64,000 nt of DNA from Aselliscus stoliczkanus (taxonomy: Eukaryota; Chordata; Mammalia; Chiroptera; Hipposideridae). How positions within the stretch are numbered: the first letter of the stretch is position 1; every line of letters begins with the position of its first letter. The notes beneath the pieces are model-generated. The model saw only the letters and a list, made by a program, of their open reading frames with translations, had not been told where the DNA came from and searched no databases. The DNA is taken from the NCBI GenBank assembly GCA_033961575.1, contig CM066735.1, positions 36,847,501 to 36,911,500 on the forward strand, read 5' to 3'. The position numbers and the translations under genes were made by a program. This document shows, piece by piece, positions 23,752 through 35,691 of the stretch.

Positions 23752-24051
23752 TACAGGGTTTGAACTGTGGGGATCCACTTATATGCAGATTTTTTCAATA
23801 AATACTGTAAATGCATTTTCTCTTTTTAATAACATTTTCTTTTCTCTAGCTTACTTTACTGTATCTATACAGTATATAATACCTATAACATATGAAATAT
23901 ATGCTAACCTATTGTTTATATTATCCGTAAGGCTTCCAGTCAGCAGTAGGCTATTAGTAGTTAAGTCTTGGGGGGGTCGAAAGTTATACACTAATTTCTG
24001 ACTGCGTGGGAGGTCGGTGCTCCAAACCCCCGCATTGCTCAAGGGTCAATC
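23752..24051 (+). mobile_element. MER2-like Tigger DNA transposon, 5' end damaged
   Basis: Same family as 11877-12204. It retains 'gggtttgaactgtgggg', 'cttatatgcag', 'ctctagcttactttactg', 'gtaaggcttccagtcagc' and the 3' inverted repeat 'tgctcaagggtcaat'. The outer 5' repeat is missing, so the element starts at about the 17th base of the family. Confidence 0.85.
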
Positions 24052-24659
24052 CTACTTCCTAACACACATAATAATCAATGTAATTTATTTTTCATAAAAT
24101 GTAAAGAATCATATAGTCAAATGGACCCAAATTTTTCTTAAGAACAATGTGTCTTCTCAGGACATTTCATAGGCCTTTTTCTATTAGTTATGTTACACTC
24201 TGTCAATAATTACTTTTTGTATATCTATGACACTTGAAATAGGGTTGGATGAATAGCTTGTCCCTTCTCTTGTACTTCTGCTTTTGCCCAAAAACATACC
24301 CATCCAGCTTGTTGGATGATGAGAAACACGTGTTGTAGAACTCAATGGGCTCAGTCACCTTAGCAAAGGACGGCCTCAGTAAACTCCTGAGTAGGTGAGA
24401 CATGCCAACAAAAGCCAGAAGAGTTGCCTCTTCTACCCATACCTGATCCCAGATACAAGAGAAATAATTGTGCCTTGCTGTATACCTCTGATCACTTCTT
24501 AAGCAATTGCTAAGACACAAAACTACTAAAGAAAACAGGTAAACAATACAGAGATGCCTGATGCTCCACAGACTTAATATTAAACATTAATGAAGCCTTA
24601 TGTTTCAACACATTATAAGGAACCAAAAAAAAGTTAACTTTTTCTGTGTCCAAAGCAGA
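24052..24659. other. Unassigned
   Basis: No named repeat. A 105-codon minus-strand frame (24520-24203) begins at ATG but has no recognisable domain, no poly(A) remnant and no splice context that I can support, so I do not call it a gene. Confidence 0.4.
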
Positions 24660-24868
24660 AAATTGACATTGTTGGTGTGGGGGAAAGAGGGTGGTAGATA
24701 AGGGTAAAGCGGGTCAAATATATGGTGATGGAAAGAGAACTGACTCTGGGTGGTGAACACACAATGTGATATACAGATGATGTGTTACAGAATTATTGTA
24801 CACCTGGAACCTATGTAACTTTACTAACAATGGTCAACCCAATAAACTTTAGTTTAAAAAAAAAAAAG
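24660..24868 (+). repeat. L1 3' end with poly(A)
   Basis: The segment 'ggtggtgaacacacaatg', 'atgtgttacagaattattg', 'gtacacctggaacctatg' and 'caacccaataaac' followed by A11 is the 3' end of a moderately young L1. Only the last part is present (5'-truncated). The start is uncertain; a target duplication was not resolved. Confidence 0.75.
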
Positions 24869-26061
24869 ATGTAATATCATTTAAATAACTCAATATCTCA
24901 ATAATTACATTTCTGTTCCTTTCCAGCTAATTACATTAGTCTGCAACTTCCAAATGTTATTATTCTTTACTTTAGTTAAATTATAGCAAAGTACAATGAA
25001 AATTACTTATCAACTCCACTCTATGATTCCGGTCCTTACATCCTTGTCTGTCCACATGTTCTATTTGCTTCAAACTATCTCTTCTACGTTTTCATCTAAC
25101 TTTCTCCAGCTTCTACTGGTCTACCAGAACTCAGCTGACACACCTTCCCCATGGAAGTTTTCCTATGCTTTCTTATCTAATGATGCTCTCCTTCATGTGT
25201 CCCACCAGACCCTTTACAACAGTGGTGAAAAGAAAAATACCTTTGAATGAATGAATACTCTGAAGAACAAAACACTGCACATACAGCTTTCTACAGCATA
25301 AAAACGAAATAACATCATTATTAAAATGATCACTTCTTATTACGATGAAGTTAAAGCTAAAATAAAAGAAATACAGTAAAGACAGCAAAACAACCATGAC
25401 CGGGAACATGCATTATTTCTGAGGTCCTGAGCTAAGTGCTTTACATGGATTATTTAAGTCTCACAAAATCCATCAAGTTTTACTATTACTATTCCCACTC
25501 AATGATAAGAAAATGAGGTACTCAAAGAGAAACATATCATAATCAATCCAGATATGCAACACTGTTGGTCATTTCCCCATTAAAACAGTCATCAGTATTT
25601 CATTTGACTCTTACAAAGGACAAAGATGTTGGTATGTGGATAGGTCAATTACATCAATCTTTATAAGCAGAAGTGACATGTGTCATATTTTAGGAGTTTT
25701 ATTCACTGCTGAAAACCAGTAAGCATTTCTTTTATCTTCGGCATTCAATTTCAAACTATGTTTTTTATCAAGGACAGAACATATTCGTTCAAGAAAGAGA
25801 CATTCTACATTACAGAATTCAGTGCATTTGTTCTTATCCTCAGTTAAGAGGAACTGGGCTTTTGAAATGTAAATGATATTTCAGTAACTTGTTTGTATAA
25901 ATATTTGATTTATGGCTTGTGGGCGGGTCCCTAGTACGATCTGAAAAAGTTCTTGGTTAAGTAAAACTTTGTATGCTTGGCTTTTTCCAGGTGTGAATTT
26001 AATCAGAAATTATCCAAGAGTCTTAAAAACTAAGTTTACCTCAAGAGATGCATTTCCATTG

Positions 26062-26101
<40 letters not shown>

Positions 26102-28770
26102 AAGTTCTCTAACCTTAAGCATCACAGTGCAAACTCTCAGCAGGCTGCTTCATGCCACAGGCCATGTACTTGACCTTTGATGCTTCAAGAAGAACAAGAT
26201 ATATGAGGTCTAAGAATTTGCTTCACCTATGCACCTTTATCATCAAAACTATGGCTGAATCCCATCATCAACTTTGAGTCAACCTGCTGTTCAGTGAAAA
26301 TGAATTATAAATGAGTTTGTCAATGGCTCAGAATGAAACATAAATCTCTGAACCTTATGCAGCTAGGTCTATAGTTGTCTTAATTCTCCATTAATATTTT
26401 TAAAAAGGAATTTGACTATAATATTCCAGTTGCTGCTCTATTCAATCATTTGCATTTTACTGTATTAATACATGTTTTATTTATTTTATTTTTTTAGTTG
26501 TCTCTTCCCATTTTATTGTGAATAAGTTTAATCAGGAAACATAAAACCTTTTTCAGTTTTACTCAGTTTAGTTGAAACCCTTCCATCTGTTCTGGCATTA
26601 AAATACTTCAAGTGTTTTCTACTATTCAAGGTCAAGACACAGCAAAATGATATACCTCAGCCATTCAATTAAAAAAAAGCTAGAAAGAGAGAAACTGCAT
26701 ATCACGTTTCTATTGTCAGATGCTTTCAATGTGATGAAAATGTATTACACACTGGTGAGTTTCAAAAGGTCACCAAACAGAAAGTTTTCTTCTTTCTCCT
26801 TGAGTGTGTAATATGACATTGCAAGCTCACAAGATTCAGGCTGCAGCACTGGTATTTTATTCGAGTACTCTTCCATTCTTTCTTTATCATTGATTCATTC
26901 AGAAAATTCCAAACCAGAGTGAGATAATCAACAAATGTGTCCAGTAAGGAGAAGTGAGGCTGCCATTTGAAATAATTGTTTTAAACTGCCCCTATCTATG
27001 CTTAAGTGTCAGAAATTTAATAAGGGCTTCAGGTCCACCAAAGATCGGCTTATCTTCGTCATTGTGTTTTTCCTCTCTGTATTCTCAGGTCACCAGCTTA
27101 ATGAATGCTAAGAAATAATAGGACATTTTGTGGGAAAGCCAGTTCTCATTTTTGCTCTGTATGTAAAAGCTTATCCAAGAATGTTGGATATGCATTTGAG
27201 GCTGGCTGTGGACAGAATCATTCACATCACATTTTTGAAGTGTTCCAATGCTAAACCATCCTCAAACATCTTTTGATCTGACTTGGCTCAGAAGTTCCTT
27301 GTTCCCTCTTCTGTACTCGGTAGCATTTTATCAAGGCTGCTCTGTGAACTGTTCATCTAGCTCTTCTCAATACCTGCTGGCAATGAAAAGAAGCAATTGA
27401 CTCTTTCACGAGTCAAACTGCCATCTGTTAAAGGTGCTCCTCCCCTCTTTAAATCTGCTTAAGAAGTCAGTTTCCTGCTTCCTGGTTTCTTCCCCAGGCT
27501 CAACTGGAAGCGCTAACTAAACTGTGAGGCTTAACAACTTCAGTTTTAGAGGCTGCCAGGACAGAACAGAAAGAGAACAAGAAAGTGAGCAACTGCTTTC
27601 CCACACAGCAGGGAAGTGGGCAGAGTCCATGTCTGAAAAACCTTCCCCAGTCTGCTGGGCCATTTAGAGTCCAGCCAGAATAGTGAATAATCATAAGAAA
27701 AATTGCCATTGTCATGGTCCAAACCATGCATGATAGCGCTACTCTTTTGTTATAAACTCTCTGTTGGCAACATTGTGGAAAAGCATTCCCTGTGCATTTC
27801 TCCCTTCACTGCAGATGCCTTTGCAAAGAGAGGGGTATCTGCCAGAGTCAGCTCTGCCCAAAAAAGGAGAGGGGTGTCCTCTAGGCAGGAGATAGCATCA
27901 TAGGACATCCAAGTGCCCTCCGAGGTAACGTTGGCTTCTTTTCTATACCATAAAATGTTCTCTATCCTATTCTGTTTGTTTGTTTGTTTGTTTGTTTGTT
28001 TTTCCTTTTTTCTTTTCTGCAACACCAAGAGGTGAAAAAGCAACATTGCAATTGAGACTTCCAAAGGGCATACATCTTTCACACAATAAGACAAGTCACA
28101 ATTCATCTGCCTTGTTTCATTCATTACAGCGATGGATGTCAACATACCTCATTTTTTTTTTTTTAATATGTGAAACAAAGCATGGACCTAAAATGCCTAA
28201 TGCATGGCAATGACCTCCATATGGATAACAAGAAGGTAAGTATTCTATAGCAGCAGTTCTAGGAGTATCATATACATTTGATTTTTCAACACAAAACTCA
28301 TCAATATGGCCTCAGAGAAGGCATTCTGAATTCCTAAAATAGTTAATGTTGGCAGGCAATTTCTAGACAAATGCTTGTTTTGCTACTTTCAAATAATAAC
28401 ATAACTAGAGCTAAACTAATAGAAGATTGCTTAATGAAATTCCCGGTTTTATTGAATAGATGCTTTCCCTCCAGCACATCAGTGTCAAGAATGTAAATAT
28501 TTACTTCTAATGTGCTTAAGGAAGCTTAAAAAGTTTATTGACACTACATATTCAACAAATACATAGTTAGAGATAGTATAAAGTCCAGCATGGCTTCCAT
28601 CCAATAACAACAACAACAAAAAACCAAACCTGACTTAGTGTCAACAAACCTTTTCAGCCAATATTTATTGTGAGGAACTGAGATAAGAACTGGAAATACA
28701 GAAAGTTATATGATATAAGCCTTTCCAAAAAAGAGCTGATAATGTAATCTGACTTCCACAAAAACACACT
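24869..28770. other. Largely unique stretch
   Basis: Long segment with little repeat content: a reverse-strand MIR remnant at about 25410-25560, (CA)n at 26066-26099 and (TTTG)n at 27972-28002. The 26500-28000 part is relatively repeat-free and so a candidate for conserved non-coding DNA, but I see no exon with convincing frame and splice sites. Frames near 27500-28210 on both strands are unrecognised. Confidence 0.5.
26066..26099. repeat. (CA)n microsatellite
   Basis: Seventeen uninterrupted AC units. Confidence 0.97.
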
Positions 28771-29039
28771 GTATTAGTCAGTGCTCTGCAGAGAAATAGA
28801 ACTAATATGATACGTAGAAAAACAAATACATATTTACTATATTATTTATATAATATATATTACATGTAACCTTATACACTATGTATAATTATTATATAAG
28901 TATATTTACATCATTATAATAAAATTTTAAAATATTTGTGAATGACATGTATTTTATATATGTATTACAGATTTATTATATATTATATATTATATTATAT
29001 ATATTTTATAATATATATATATATGCGCACACACACACA
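28771..29039 (+). repeat. LTR 5' fragment followed by AT-rich simple sequence
   Basis: The stretch tgtattagtcagtgctctgc through 'agagaaatagaactaatatg' matches the start of an ERVL LTR as I recall it (MLT2-like). It is followed not by the LTR body but by 180 bp of TA-rich simple sequence ending in (CA)n. It is either truncated or heavily decayed. Confidence 0.5.
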
Positions 29040-29041
29040 TA

Positions 29042-29495
29042 CTGGGGGTGTCAAAAAATGTAACCAAGTGGAAACTGGTTAACATTGCTCAAGCGATAGT
29101 TCGCCATAATCAGAAGTGTCTGGATGTTGATGGTAAGCACTTTAAGCACCTCTTGCAACTGCAGAAGTCAAACATAATGTTATTCATCTTCTGTTATCAG
29201 TATATATTGAGTAATATAATTTTAATAGTTTTTTTCTTTTCTTAAAACATGTACACATTTTGGGGCAGCCGGGTGGCTCAGTTGGTTAGAACGCATGCTC
29301 TTAACAGCAAGGTTGCCAGTTTGACTCCTGCATTCATGAGATGGTGGGCTGCACCCCCTGCAACTAGATTGAAAATGGTGACTGAACTTGGAGCTGAACT
29401 GTGCACTCTACAACTAAGTATGAAGGACAACAACTTGACTTGGAGCCTGGAAAAAACACACTGTTCCCTGAAAAAAAAAGAAACATTTTTTGGGC

Positions 29496-29498
<3 letters not shown>
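29042..29498 (+). mobile_element. Mariner-type deletion derivative (family 2, copy 2), split by a SINE
   Basis: Starts CTGGGGGTGTCAAAAAATGT after TA (29040-29041). The interior reads QKCLDVDGKHFKHLLQLQKS on the plus strand, the same transposase C-terminal relic as the copy at 18801-19031. Its far end (acattttttgggcac) lies beyond an inserted VES-like SINE and runs into a (GT)n tract. Without the SINE it is about 230 bp, the length of copy 1. Confidence 0.7.
29262..29479 (+). repeat. VES-like SINE (type V), long form
   Basis: Head ggggcagccgggtggctcag, B-box-like GTTTGACTCCTG, 'gatggtgggctgcaccccc', 'ctacaactaagtatgaagg', 'caacaacttgacttggagc', 'aacacactgttccct' plus A-tail. ACATTTT on the left (29255-29261) recurs after the tail (about 29484-29490). 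It is inserted in the 3' inverted repeat of the mariner relic. Confidence 0.9.

Positions 29499-29540
<42 letters not shown>
29499..29540. repeat. (GT)n microsatellite
   Basis: Twenty-one GT units directly abutting the end of the mariner-type element. Confidence 0.97.
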
Positions 29541-29543
<3 letters not shown>

Positions 29544-29906
29544 TTACATTTTTTATTATTATCTATTGTAAGTATCTATTTATACTACATATACTTAGTA
29601 TAGGTTATGGAACTACCTCTTCCACTACCCGCTCTGTGTTCCCTGTGCCTTCAGCAAGCACCTCAGGTTGTTGAGGTTCTTCACCTGGTAAGATTACCTA
29701 AACCCTCATTCCTCATTCCTGACGGGTCATGGCAATTAGTGTCCAACCTGAACTAGGCTGTTATAATTTTCCATCAACCTTAATCATAAGGCATAGTAAT
29801 ACTAAGAAACGCCATAAGGGATTTCCTGTATGCTTCCTCCCCTCCACTGTAGAGTAGTAGTCCAATTTTCCCATTGTAGCTAGGAATAATCAGACTAGCC
29901 AGCACA
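29541..29906. other. Unassigned
   Basis: No gene or named repeat seen. Confidence 0.5.
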
Positions 29907-29912
29907 GTAACT
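29907..29912. repeat. Target duplication of solo LTR 1
   Basis: GTAACT, repeated exactly at 31044-31049 on the other side of the LTR. Confidence 0.9.
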
Positions 29913-31043
29913 TGTGGGAGTCCAGCTCCCACAAGTCCAGGGGTTCCCTCAGCTGGAGACGGAGTCAGTGAGGCGAAAGAAGGGAGTGGAGACACCGGGG
30001 AAAGTTTCAGAGAAGTGTCACACTTTATTGTTACAGCATGTCCCCTTTTATAGAGATTCTTGACCATTACCTCAATCACAAGTAATGTTTTTTCTTTCTC
30101 AGGAATCCTACAGTCTCTACTTCCCTGTAAGTGTTCTCTCCAGGGTGCACTATGACTTACTCTTCCGTTTAAGGATTATCTGGTCTTTTACTATGATAAT
30201 CTCTATGAGACCTAGACTTAGTTTCTGCATATCACCTAAAGAATGCTTATCATGACTATCTTAACTATCTAGTAATTATCCTAAATTCTAGCAGCTAAAC
30301 ACAATCATAAGACTCACAGGGCATATACTTGAGCTATTACTAAGAGACTAGCAGTGGCTGAGTTCAGGGTAAAAGTATCTAAAGTCTATACCTATGTAAA
30401 TACAATACTTAGTAACCAAAGGGGGTCTCACACCTCTCTTATCCTATGGAGGTAGCAACTGTTTCTCAGTCAAAGCTTCAGTATCTGTTGCTGCAACAAG
30501 GTACAAGGCAAAGAATTAAAATAAGGCTGTAGATTAACATACCCCATGGTTGGTAAGTTGCCTCTTACCAGAACTCTCATAGCCTGGGGGCTTTAGTCTT
30601 CAAGGAGACCTCTCACGGCAGTAGCCATAGGCAAGTGAGCTCAAGGACTGACGTTATTATCAGTTTCTCACAGGCAGACTGTTGGCCTACGAGACCAGGG
30701 GTCTGAGCCTCTGTTTCCAAGAGGCTTGAGTCCCCTCTGTCTCAGTCCTGGGGTCCCAATGGGGCTACAGCCTGGCTTGGGTTGTCTCCTTCTCTTTAGA
30801 AGATTGTGCCTGTCATTGACTTACACAGCCATCTCTCATTGGGGTACCACAGGGACTTGCCATAAATGCAGTGAAAGTACTGTCTCCTATAGGATCTGAT
30901 GTAGAGAAAAGGCACATGGGTTCATAGAGGCAGGACATATTACATGACCAATCATAAGGCAGCACCCTAAACATCCAGCGTTAAGTGTGGATTTTACTTC
31001 AATGTGACCTTGTCAGACACTGGGGTGCTGTCGGCTCCCAACA
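29913..31043 (-). repeat. Solo LTR of a class-II-like endogenous retrovirus, copy 1
   Basis: A 1131-bp LTR on the minus strand. In its own sense it starts TGTTGGGAGCCGACAG and ends ...CTCCCACA, giving the TG...CA ends. In that sense a TATAAAA box (plus-strand 30046-30052) is followed about 20 bp later by AATAAA (30024-30029), the usual U3/R layout with a short U5. The perfect 6-bp duplication GTAACT flanks it; 6 bp is typical of class II (beta-like) retroviruses. No internal coding sequence is present, so it is a recombined, non-coding relic. Frames within it are not viral genes. It has lost more CpG than copy 2. Confidence 0.9.
30024..30029 (-). promoter_or_regulatory. LTR polyadenylation signal (copy 1)
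   Basis: AATAAA on the minus strand, about 20 bp downstream of a TATAAAA box (30046-30052). Positioned as an LTR poly(A) signal; activity unknown. Confidence 0.6.
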
Positions 31044-31049
31044 GTAACT

Positions 31050-31339
31050 CTCTTTGCTTATTAATTCAGAGGAATGAGGTGCCTAAATGGCCAACATTCG
31101 TCTTAATTTCCAGATCAATGGAGTCATTGTGGTGTCTCCTGGTGGAAGCATTCCTCCCTCTGGAACCAAGACCTCTAGGCCAGTAGAGCTGAAGGTCAAG
31201 AGAGCAGAAAGCAAAATTTTTGCTAATGGTTTACTGAGGGTAATAGTGAGTTGTGCCACTCCTATTTCCACTCCTTGATTCCTGAAACCCAAGAATCCAG
31301 GAAAAAAAAACACCATATATTGGATGCTGATTCAGTATT
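31050..31339. other. Unassigned
   Basis: Short spacer between LTR 1 and an L1 fragment. It contains a moderately conserved-looking segment with small overlapping frames on both strands (31083-31316), none recognised. Confidence 0.4.
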
Positions 31340-32062
31340 GAGGTTCCTCAGAAACTTAAAAATAGAACTATCATATGATCCAGCAATCCCATTTCTGGGA
31401 ATATAAACAAAGGAAAAAAAATCACTATCATGAAAAGATATCTGTACCCCCATGCTCATTGCAGCATTATTAACAATAGCCAAGACATGAATCAACTTTA
31501 AGTGTCCATTGATGGATGAACGGATAAGTAAGTTGTGGTACTATACACAATTAAATACTATCCAGCCATCAAAAAGGAAGTCCTGCCATTTGCAACAACA
31601 CAGATGAACCTTGAGGGTACTATGCTAATTGAAATAAGTCAGACACAGAAAGTAAAATATTATATGATCTCATATGTGGAACCTGGAAACCAAACTCATA
31701 CAAACAGAGAAGAGATTGGTGATTGCCAGGGTTTGGATATGGGGGTGTGAGAAATGGGAGAAGGTGATCAGTGGGTACAAACTTCCTTTTATAAGATAAG
31801 TTCTGGGGATGTAATATATGGCATGGTGACTATGGTTTATAATACTGTACCGTATATTTGAAAATTGCTGAGCAAGTAGATTTTAAAAGTTCTCACCATC
31901 ACACACACACAAAAGTGTATCTGTGTGAGGTAATATACAAACCTTATTGTGTTAGAGACATTTTTGCAAATATACACATATTAACTTAATACATGTACAC
32001 CTTAAACTTATACAATATTATTACATATCAATTATATTTCAATAAAGCTGAGGGAAAAAAGA
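31340..32062 (+). repeat. L1 ORF2 C-terminus and 3'UTR
   Basis: Encodes broken pieces of L1 ORF2 C-terminus (YYPAIKKEVLPFATTQMNLE, EISQTQKVKYYMISYVEPG) followed by a 3'UTR with 'gattgccagggtttggata', 'atgtaatatatggcatgg' and a 3' end 'caataaagctgaggg' plus A-run. A 5'-truncated, dead, plus-strand copy. A CA-rich run interrupts it at about 31901-31911. Confidence 0.9.
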
Positions 32063-32079
32063 CAGAAATTACCAACGTG

Positions 32080-32380
32080 CCCAACAATAAGGAGTCAGCC
32101 AAGAAAATTAAGGCATATTCATAGTATGTAGAACATTAATCAGCCATTAAAAATAATGTGATGGAAAATATTAAGGGAAATAAGTGTTTATAAGTATTAT
32201 TATGCCAAAAAGAAACAAATATAAAAACTGAATGTTTGCAACTACCCCACTTTCATGTTAATGTTTATTATATGTTTACATTTATATCTATGGAAAAATA
32301 TGTAAACATATTAATCTGCCACCCCCCCAAAAAAAAAAAACAACACCTGAAATAACAGTGGTTAACTCTGTAAAATAATC
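32080..32380 (+). repeat. Old L1 or HAL1-like 3' fragment
   Basis: 'cagccattaaaaataatgtg', 'catattcatagtatg' and 'aacagtggttaactctg' are phrases of old LINE-1-type 3' regions. It is much decayed; a poly(C)/poly(A) junction lies at about 32323-32341. Confidence 0.5.
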
Positions 32381-33576
32381 TTAAGATAACACAATGTGTA
32401 AATAATGGAGCCTAAATTTAAATTCATAACTATAAGACTTTAAAATCCATAATCCAAGTGGGGTTTACTGATTTTGAATATGAGAGCATATGACAGCAAG
32501 ATTCTACTCCAAGGCCATGTTTAATGTCACAGGAAAAGTTATCAGATCAAAGTGGAAAAAAGGGCAGTAAGGATTTCATACCAGTATTCACACCAAACAT
32601 TTGTCAAAAATATCTAATGTCTTTTTAACCTCCATCATTCAAATCTCAAAAGAACTAAGTTGAAAGCTTATTAGATTGTTATTTATAAGTGTAATCAAAT
32701 TATTTTTAAAGTTACATCCATAATTAAATAGATATATTTTCACTTATAGTGTCTAGGAAAAAAATATTAATTTGTGCTCTGTTCAGTTCTTTTGAAAAAG
32801 ATTTAAAATGTTGAAGCTCATTTGAACAATAGTCTGAAAAGTTTTCATGGTGTGGAAAATAATTTCCTTCAACAAATTTGGGTCAGTAATTTTGCTTGAA
32901 ATTAGATAAACCAGCATGACATGCAGTACTCGAATTGAGACCAACTTGTTCAAACTCAGTTTTCCCAAAGCAAAATATGCTATAGTATCAACCTCTTTCC
33001 CATCTGCATTATATATTTTAATGTAAAATCACCAGTTACATCAAATTCCACTTGTGTTCACAAACTCCCTATTTGTTTAGTTGAAGTGTGATGAACTAGC
33101 TCTTGCTACATCAATATAAGGTTACTCAACCTTGAACTGTTACAACCAAACAGACCTTTTCCCAGTCTGCATCATTTCCCTGACTCCCATAAGAGTCAAC
33201 CACAGCCTTTTATTATTAGATTAAATGTCACAGGAAATGTATCCTTTCATCTTAAACAGCCAGGAGCTATTATTATTCTTTTCCTAGCAGGAGAAATTTG
33301 ACCTCCTATGCACAAGTTTCATATCCCAGGGAGAAGCAGGTTTATCATTTAAACAACTAGATGATTTTAATGCTTTTATTTGGAAGAGAGTGCAACAAAG
33401 TCTTTTGTCAGTTACCATCATGTAAAGCCCAGGAAAGAGGTTTTAGGGTAAGAGGATGGAAAAAAATAACTTCCCTCCATGTTTGGTTTGAAACTTGTGA
33501 TTTGGCACCACCTATTAGGTCTAGGAGGAGAGAAAAGAACGTAGGGGCTGTATTACATTTATAACAGCTATATTAC
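32381..33576. other. Unassigned AT-rich
   Basis: No gene or named repeat seen; reading frames of up to 67 codons are unremarkable. Confidence 0.5.
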
Positions 33577-33765
33577 CATGTGCAAGATGTTCGTGTACCA
33601 TATCTGATTTAGTGCTCTCAAAACCGATCAAAGTAGTATGACAGTTCTTAAGTTATAGACAAATAAACTGAGGCTCAGAGAGATTAAATAACTTGTTTAA
33701 ATTCATTCAGTAAGTGGCAAGGCAGCGATTGCAGTCCTTGCCAGACTCCATAGGCATTCTATTTC
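33577..33765 (-). repeat. MIR SINE
   Basis: Reverse-strand MIR: 'aataaactgaggctcagag', 'gattaaataacttg', 'cattcagtaagtggcaagg' and 'cattctatttcc' are the reverse core. No duplication visible. Confidence 0.8.
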
Positions 33766-34069
33766 CACTATTTAATGTTGTCATTTTCAATATATTTACC
33801 TCTTGTCCCCTGTCCTCCTTAGCTCCCCAGGATAAGCATTAATCAGGACCTGTTCCTGGTAGCTGCACAAAGGCAAGAATAACCTTAAGATAATCAAAAG
33901 CAAGAATATAACTATTGTGGATTTCAGAAATGAAGCAGGCAATTTTGTACCCATTTAAACTCCCATTCTTCAGTGATGAAACCAATTAAATCTCATAAAG
34001 AGATTAGGCTCTCAGGTACTACATTTTTAAGTCCAAAGAGGAACATATTATAGCCTTATAAGAAATTCA

Positions 34070-34346
34070 CACACTTGGTAAATAAATGAGTCTTGGAGAC
34101 CCAGTACACAGTACAGTGATTATATAGACAACAACACTGAATTGTAAACATTAAACTTGCTAAGAGACTGGATCTTAATTGCTCCCAACATTGGAAGAAA
34201 TTATAATAATGTGACATGATAGAAGTGTTAGCTAATGGTACAATGGCAATCATACTGCAATATAAATGTATCAAATCAATATGTTGTACACCTTAAACTT
34301 ATACAATGTCAAATGTCAACTATCTCAATAAAACATAATGAAAAAA
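34070..34346 (+). repeat. L1 3'UTR fragment
   Basis: 'atgttgtacaccttaaac', 'atacaatgtcaaatgtc' and 'tctcaataaaacataatg' plus A-run identify the 3' end of an old L1, 5'-truncated. A similar end is seen at about 31985-32062. Confidence 0.75.
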
Positions 34347-35685
34347 ATTCAGAATTTTATTGAGTTAAGTAGGCATGATAAAAATTGATAAAGTTTTTAA
34401 GGACTGTGAAATTACAACTAAGCCATATAAAAAATAAGAAAGAAAGAACGTTGGGACAAGATTTGTTTTATTTATTGTAAATTCCCAGTATTTAATATTT
34501 TAATAAGAATGACTCAATAAGTATTTGTTAAATCAAAATTAAATAGTGTACCTTTTGTTTGCCAATTTATAACTCTTAGAGACTTTTATAATATTTTAAA
34601 GTAAGTAACCTATTTTGGGAAAAATTATTACTGACTAAAAAGAAGATTAGTTCAAGAATTTTTCAGACTTCATCATTAGGAATAATTTAATCTTAAGGTG
34701 CCATTACACAGATATTACTGAAGACAATAGTTTTCTAAAGACAATAATCAGCAACTTATCTAGAAACTTCAATTGAATAGTCAACACATTACAGAAGGGA
34801 CAAATGCTATAGCCAGATATGTAAATTATAGTCTTATTTATTCTAAAACACCATCAATAGCAATGAATACCATTGGTTTAATAATAGCAATTTATGCAAA
34901 AGAAAAAAAAAGAAATGCATTAATTGTGGCTAAAAATATATTTAAAATTCCATTGCCCAACAATAGAATGTTCCACGATAAAGATAACTTTATTTATAAA
35001 AATCACAATCAGAGTTTGAGTGTAAGACTTCTTTATAACGTATCTTTAAATATACTTCTGAATACTTTTTGGCCATAACAAGTTCAGCAAAGGATAATGG
35101 TGCCATGTGGTTTTTTATAACATGTGATTGGAATCTTCACTTCCTAGTAACATTAGGACAGCCATTAGGACATTAGTGTCACTGGGACAGCCATTAAAAT
35201 GCTAAAGCTTATGAAATACAGCAGGATTATTATATCCAGTATTGTTAAGCAAGATAATTCAGGTTAACCCCCTACCTCCACAGGACACCAGTAAAACAGT
35301 AAAAAAATATGAAAAAGAAAAGCATTAAAGAACTAAAATGAGAGTGAAAGAATGTTACCTAAGCCAAGGTACAGGACAATACAGAAATCCAGAGAAAGGA
35401 ACCCTACGTTCAGGAAAGCTTTTGTTTTCGGAGCATTTGCCAAATCCTAAGCAGACCAAGAGAGTGAGCAATATTTTTTAAATCTAGGGCTCAATAAAAG
35501 TAGGAGAACCCTAGTAAGGCAAAATTCACCTCAAATTTCCCTCTTTCCTGGAAATGAGTAGCACTTAAAATAAGTAATTAACAATGATATAGCACATTTG
35601 TGGGTTCCCTACATCTAAGGGGAGGTCAGACAATTAAGATCACAAACTTTACACAGGGTAAATGTATGGCAGAAAGTTTGCGAAC
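34347..35685. other. Unassigned AT-rich
   Basis: No gene or named repeat. The 101-codon plus-strand frame at 34773-35078 is AT-driven and unrecognised. The short duplicated phrase gacattag occurs twice near 35156-35180. Confidence 0.5.
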
Positions 35686-35691
35686 TTAATG

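Noticed and set aside
24203..24520. 105-codon minus-strand frame as a gene
   Set aside because: No recognised domain, splice site or poly(A) context; length is within chance for this composition.
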